From Thermoleophilia bacterium (GTDB lineage Bacteria; Actinomycetota; Thermoleophilia; Gaiellales; SKUG01): a stretch of DNA of 7,222 nt. The stretch covers positions 1 to 7,222 of the forward strand of contig JAOPYU010000168.1 of NCBI GenBank assembly GCA_025964455.1, in the 5' to 3' direction. The position numbers and the translations under genes were made by a program. A model generated the notes under the pieces. The model was not told the DNA's origin, did not search any database, and saw nothing but the letters and a program-made list of their open reading frames with translations. Position 1 is the first letter of the stretch; each line of letters begins with the position of its first letter. This document shows, piece by piece, positions 5,117-7,222 of the stretch.

Positions 5117-7222
5117 ATGGAAGAACGCATCGTCGTCCAGGGTGCCCGCGCGAACAACCTGCAATCGGTCTCCGTCGAGGTCCCCAAGCGGCGCCTCGTC
5201 GCCTTCACGGGCGTCTCCGGGTCCGGCAAGTCCTCGCTCGTGTTCGACACGATCGCGGCCGAGGCACAGCGTCAGCTCAACGAGACGTTCTCGGCGTTCG
5301 TGCGCCAACGGCTCCCGCACTACGGCACGCCCGATGTCGATTTCATCGACGGGCTCTCCACCGCCGTCATCGTCGACCAGAAGCGCCTCGGCGGCGGCGC
5401 CCGCTCCACGGTCGGCACCGTCACCGACATCAATCCGCTCATCCGCCTGCTGTTCTCGCGCGTCGGATCACCGACCGCGTACCCCTCGAACCTGCTCTCC
5501 TTCAACGACCCCGACGGCATGTGCCCGCGCTGCCACGGGACCGGCATCACGCGCGAGCCCGATCCCGACCTGCTCGTCGACCGCGAGCTGTCACTCGACC
5601 GCGGCGCGCTCCTGCACCCCACCATGAACGTCGGCACCTGGCCGTGGCGCATGTACGCGCGGGCCGGCTTCGACCGTCGCCGCCCGGTGAAGTCGTGGCC
5701 GAAGGCCGACTGGAAGCTGTTCCTCTATGCCGACGAGCCCGAGTTCGAGGGGCTCATCACCCGCTTCGAGCGGATCTACCTGAAGCGCGATCCGAGCGAA
5801 GTCTCCGAAGCCTACCTGCGCAGCTTCGATCGCTTCGTTCGCAGCTCCACGTGCAACGCGTGCGACGGGACCCGGCTCGGCCCGGTCGCGCTCGCCTGCC
5901 GCATCGACGGCTGCAACATCGCGGACTGGTGCGCCATGGACATCGAGGCGCTGCGCCCGAGGGTCCGCGCCGTGCATGACCCCGAGGCGGTCACGATGGT
6001 CGAGGAGATCGACGAGCGACTCGGGCAGATGGAGCGCATGGGGCTCGGCTACCTGACGCTCGATCGGCCGACCGGCTCGCTCTCCGGCGGCGAATCCCAG
6101 CGGATCAAGATGGTGCGCCACCTCGCGAGCAGCCTGGTCGAGCTGATGTACGTGTTCGACGAGCCCACGGTCGGTCTGCACCCAGCAGACGTCGACCAGG
6201 TGATCGAACTGCTGCTGCGACTGCGCGACCGCGGCAACACGGTGCTCGTGGTGGAGCACGATCGCGACGTGATCCTCGCCTCGGACCACGTCGTCGACGT
6301 CGGGCCGCGCGCCGGCAGCGCTGGCGGGACCATCACCTTCGAAGGGACGCCCGCCGGGCTGCTGGGATCCGGCACGCTCACCGGCCGGCACCTGCAGCGC
6401 GCCACGGAGCTCAAGGACGAGGTGCGCTCCGGTTCGGACTCGCTGCGGATCCGGCGCGTCACCGCCAACAACCTGCGCTCGGTGGCCGTGGACATCCCGC
6501 GTGAGACGCTCGTCGCGATCACCGGCGTGGCGGGCTCGGGCAAGTCGACGTTGATGATGGCGGGCCTCGTCGCGCAGCACCCGGACACGGTCGTGGTGGA
6601 CCAGTCGCCCGTCGGCACGTCGATCCGCTCGTGCCCTGCCACGTACACGGGGATCATGGATCACCTGCGACGCGCCTTCGCTGCGGCCAATGATGTCGAC
6701 GCGTCATTGTTCAGCTTCAATTCGGAGGGTGCCTGCCCGGCTTGCGAGGGTCGCGGATTCCAGTCGACCGAGCTGTCGTTCCTCGACCCGGTGGTGCGCG
6801 CATGCCCCGAGTGCGACGGCGCCCGCTTCCGCCCCGAGGTGCTCGAGTACACGCTCGATGGGCGCACGATTGCGGACGTGCTGGCGATGACCGCGGACGA
6901 GGCGCTCGACACGCTCGCCGGCGCGCCCGTCCAGCGTCGAGTGCGCAGCCTGGTCGACGTCGGCCTCGGCTACCTGACGCTCGGCCAGCCACTCAGCACG
7001 CTGTCAGGCGGCGAGTGTCAGCGGATCAAGCTCGCGACGCAGCTCGGGCGGCGCGGCTCCACCTTCATGCTCGATGAGCCGACCACCGGCCTGCACATGG
7101 CCGACGTCGCCAAGCTCATCGAGCTGCTCGATCGACTCGTCGACGAGGGCAACACGGTCGTGGTGGTCGAGCACAACCTCGACGTGGTCGCCCATGCCGA
7201 CTGGGTGATCGACATGGGCCCG
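5117..7222 (+). CDS. UvrA-like twin ABC ATPase lacking the UvrB-binding domain, 3' end outside the window
   Basis: 702 codons without a stop, running off the window. Soluble DNA-binding ATPase of the UvrA family. First ATPase: Walker A GVSGSGKS (32-39, Lys38), zinc pairs Cys136/Cys139 and Cys246/Cys249 around the insertion domain, signature LSGGESQ (322-328), Walker B with Asp348-Glu349, H-loop His381. Second ATPase: Walker A GVAGSGKS (Lys476), zinc pairs Cys540/Cys543 and Cys563/Cys566, signature LSGGECQ (629-635), Asp653-Glu654, His686. All ATPase and zinc residues are intact, and the QSP...PATYTG linker motif of UvrA is present. Only about 98 residues separate Lys38 from the first CxxC, roughly 115 fewer than in E. 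coli UvrA, so the UvrB-binding domain appears absent. That is the UvrA2/DrrC type, linked to resistance against DNA-binding drugs in some actinobacteria. The missing end is probably about 40-60 residues. A role in canonical excision repair is unlikely but not excluded. Confidence 0.93.
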   Translation, partial: MEERIVVQGARANNLQSVSVEVPKRRLVAFTGVSGSGKSSLVFDTIAAEAQRQLNETFSAFVRQRLPHYGTPDVDFIDGLSTAVIVDQKRLGGGARSTVGTVTDINPLIRLLFSRVGSPTAYPSNLLSFNDPDGMCPRCHGTGITREPDPDLLVDRELSLDRGALLHPTMNVGTWPWRMYARAGFDRRRPVKSWPKADWKLFLYADEPEFEGLITRFERIYLKRDPSEVSEAYLRSFDRFVRSSTCNACDGTRLGPVALACRIDGCNIADWCAMDIEALRPRVRAVHDPEAVTMVEEIDERLGQMERMGLGYLTLDRPTGSLSGGESQRIKMVRHLASSLVELMYVFDEPTVGLHPADVDQVIELLLRLRDRGNTVLVVEHDRDVILASDHVVDVGPRAGSAGGTITFEGTPAGLLGSGTLTGRHLQRATELKDEVRSGSDSLRIRRVTANNLRSVAVDIPRETLVAITGVAGSGKSTLMMAGLVAQHPDTVVVDQSPVGTSIRSCPATYTGIMDHLRRAFAAANDVDASLFSFNSEGACPACEGRGFQSTELSFLDPVVRACPECDGARFRPEVLEYTLDGRTIADVLAMTADEALDTLAGAPVQRRVRSLVDVGLGYLTLGQPLSTLSGGECQRIKLATQLGRRGSTFMLDEPTTGLHMADVAKLIELLDRLVDEGNTVVVVEHNLDVVAHADWVIDMGP

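Noticed and set aside
5142..5627. Plus-strand open frame of 161 residues inside the UvrA-like gene
   Set aside because: Out-of-frame shadow; the true frame from 5117 stays open to the window end and contains all UvrA motifs.
5591..6664. Minus-strand open frame of 357 residues opposite the UvrA-like gene
   Set aside because: Antisense shadow; the plus strand has clear Walker, signature and zinc motifs across the same bases.

Overview
This is a very GC-rich stretch of bacterial chromosome with G/C strongly preferred at third codon positions, close gene packing and several hairpins lacking a U-tract. It looks like Actinomycetota. The C-terminal domain of the zinc-ribbon/coiled-coil protein and the general protein repertoire recall Thermoleophilia (Solirubrobacterales); that placement is from memory and only moderately secure. 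There is no tRNA, rRNA, CRISPR array, transposase, integrase or phage gene.

Layout: (1) 2-1027 (+), the 3' part of an NAD-dependent leucine/branched-chain amino acid dehydrogenase whose start lies outside the window, followed by a strong 14-bp hairpin at 1054-1087. (2) 1104-1901 (+), a rhomboid intramembrane serine protease; its last 8 bases overlap tail-to-tail with (3) 1894-2742 (-), an unrecognised zinc-ribbon/coiled-coil protein. (4) 2863-4065 (-), a phosphodiesterase-superfamily TIM-barrel protein (FAM151/GDPD-like) with a proline-rich N-terminus and a glycine-rich C-terminal tail. (5) An 82-bp divergent promoter region, then 4148-4426 (+), a DUF2277 protein. (6) 4427-4610, a gap with two copies of a 39-bp palindromic element 72 bp apart. 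(7) 4611-5087 (+), a SRPBCC-fold protein. (8) 5117 to the window end (+), a UvrA-like twin ATPase with both zinc modules but apparently without the UvrB-binding domain; it is still open at base 7222.

The genes do not form an obvious single pathway. The SRPBCC gene and the UvrA-like gene are 29 bp apart on the same strand and could be co-transcribed, with the paired palindromes upstream as the most conspicuous candidate control or repeat element. The two minus-strand genes share a 10-bp motif upstream of their starts. I do not see a clear new multi-gene system. The parts most worth a second look are the paired palindromes, the unknown zinc-ribbon/coiled-coil protein, the unusual architecture of the phosphodiesterase-like protein and the UvrB-independent type of UvrA.
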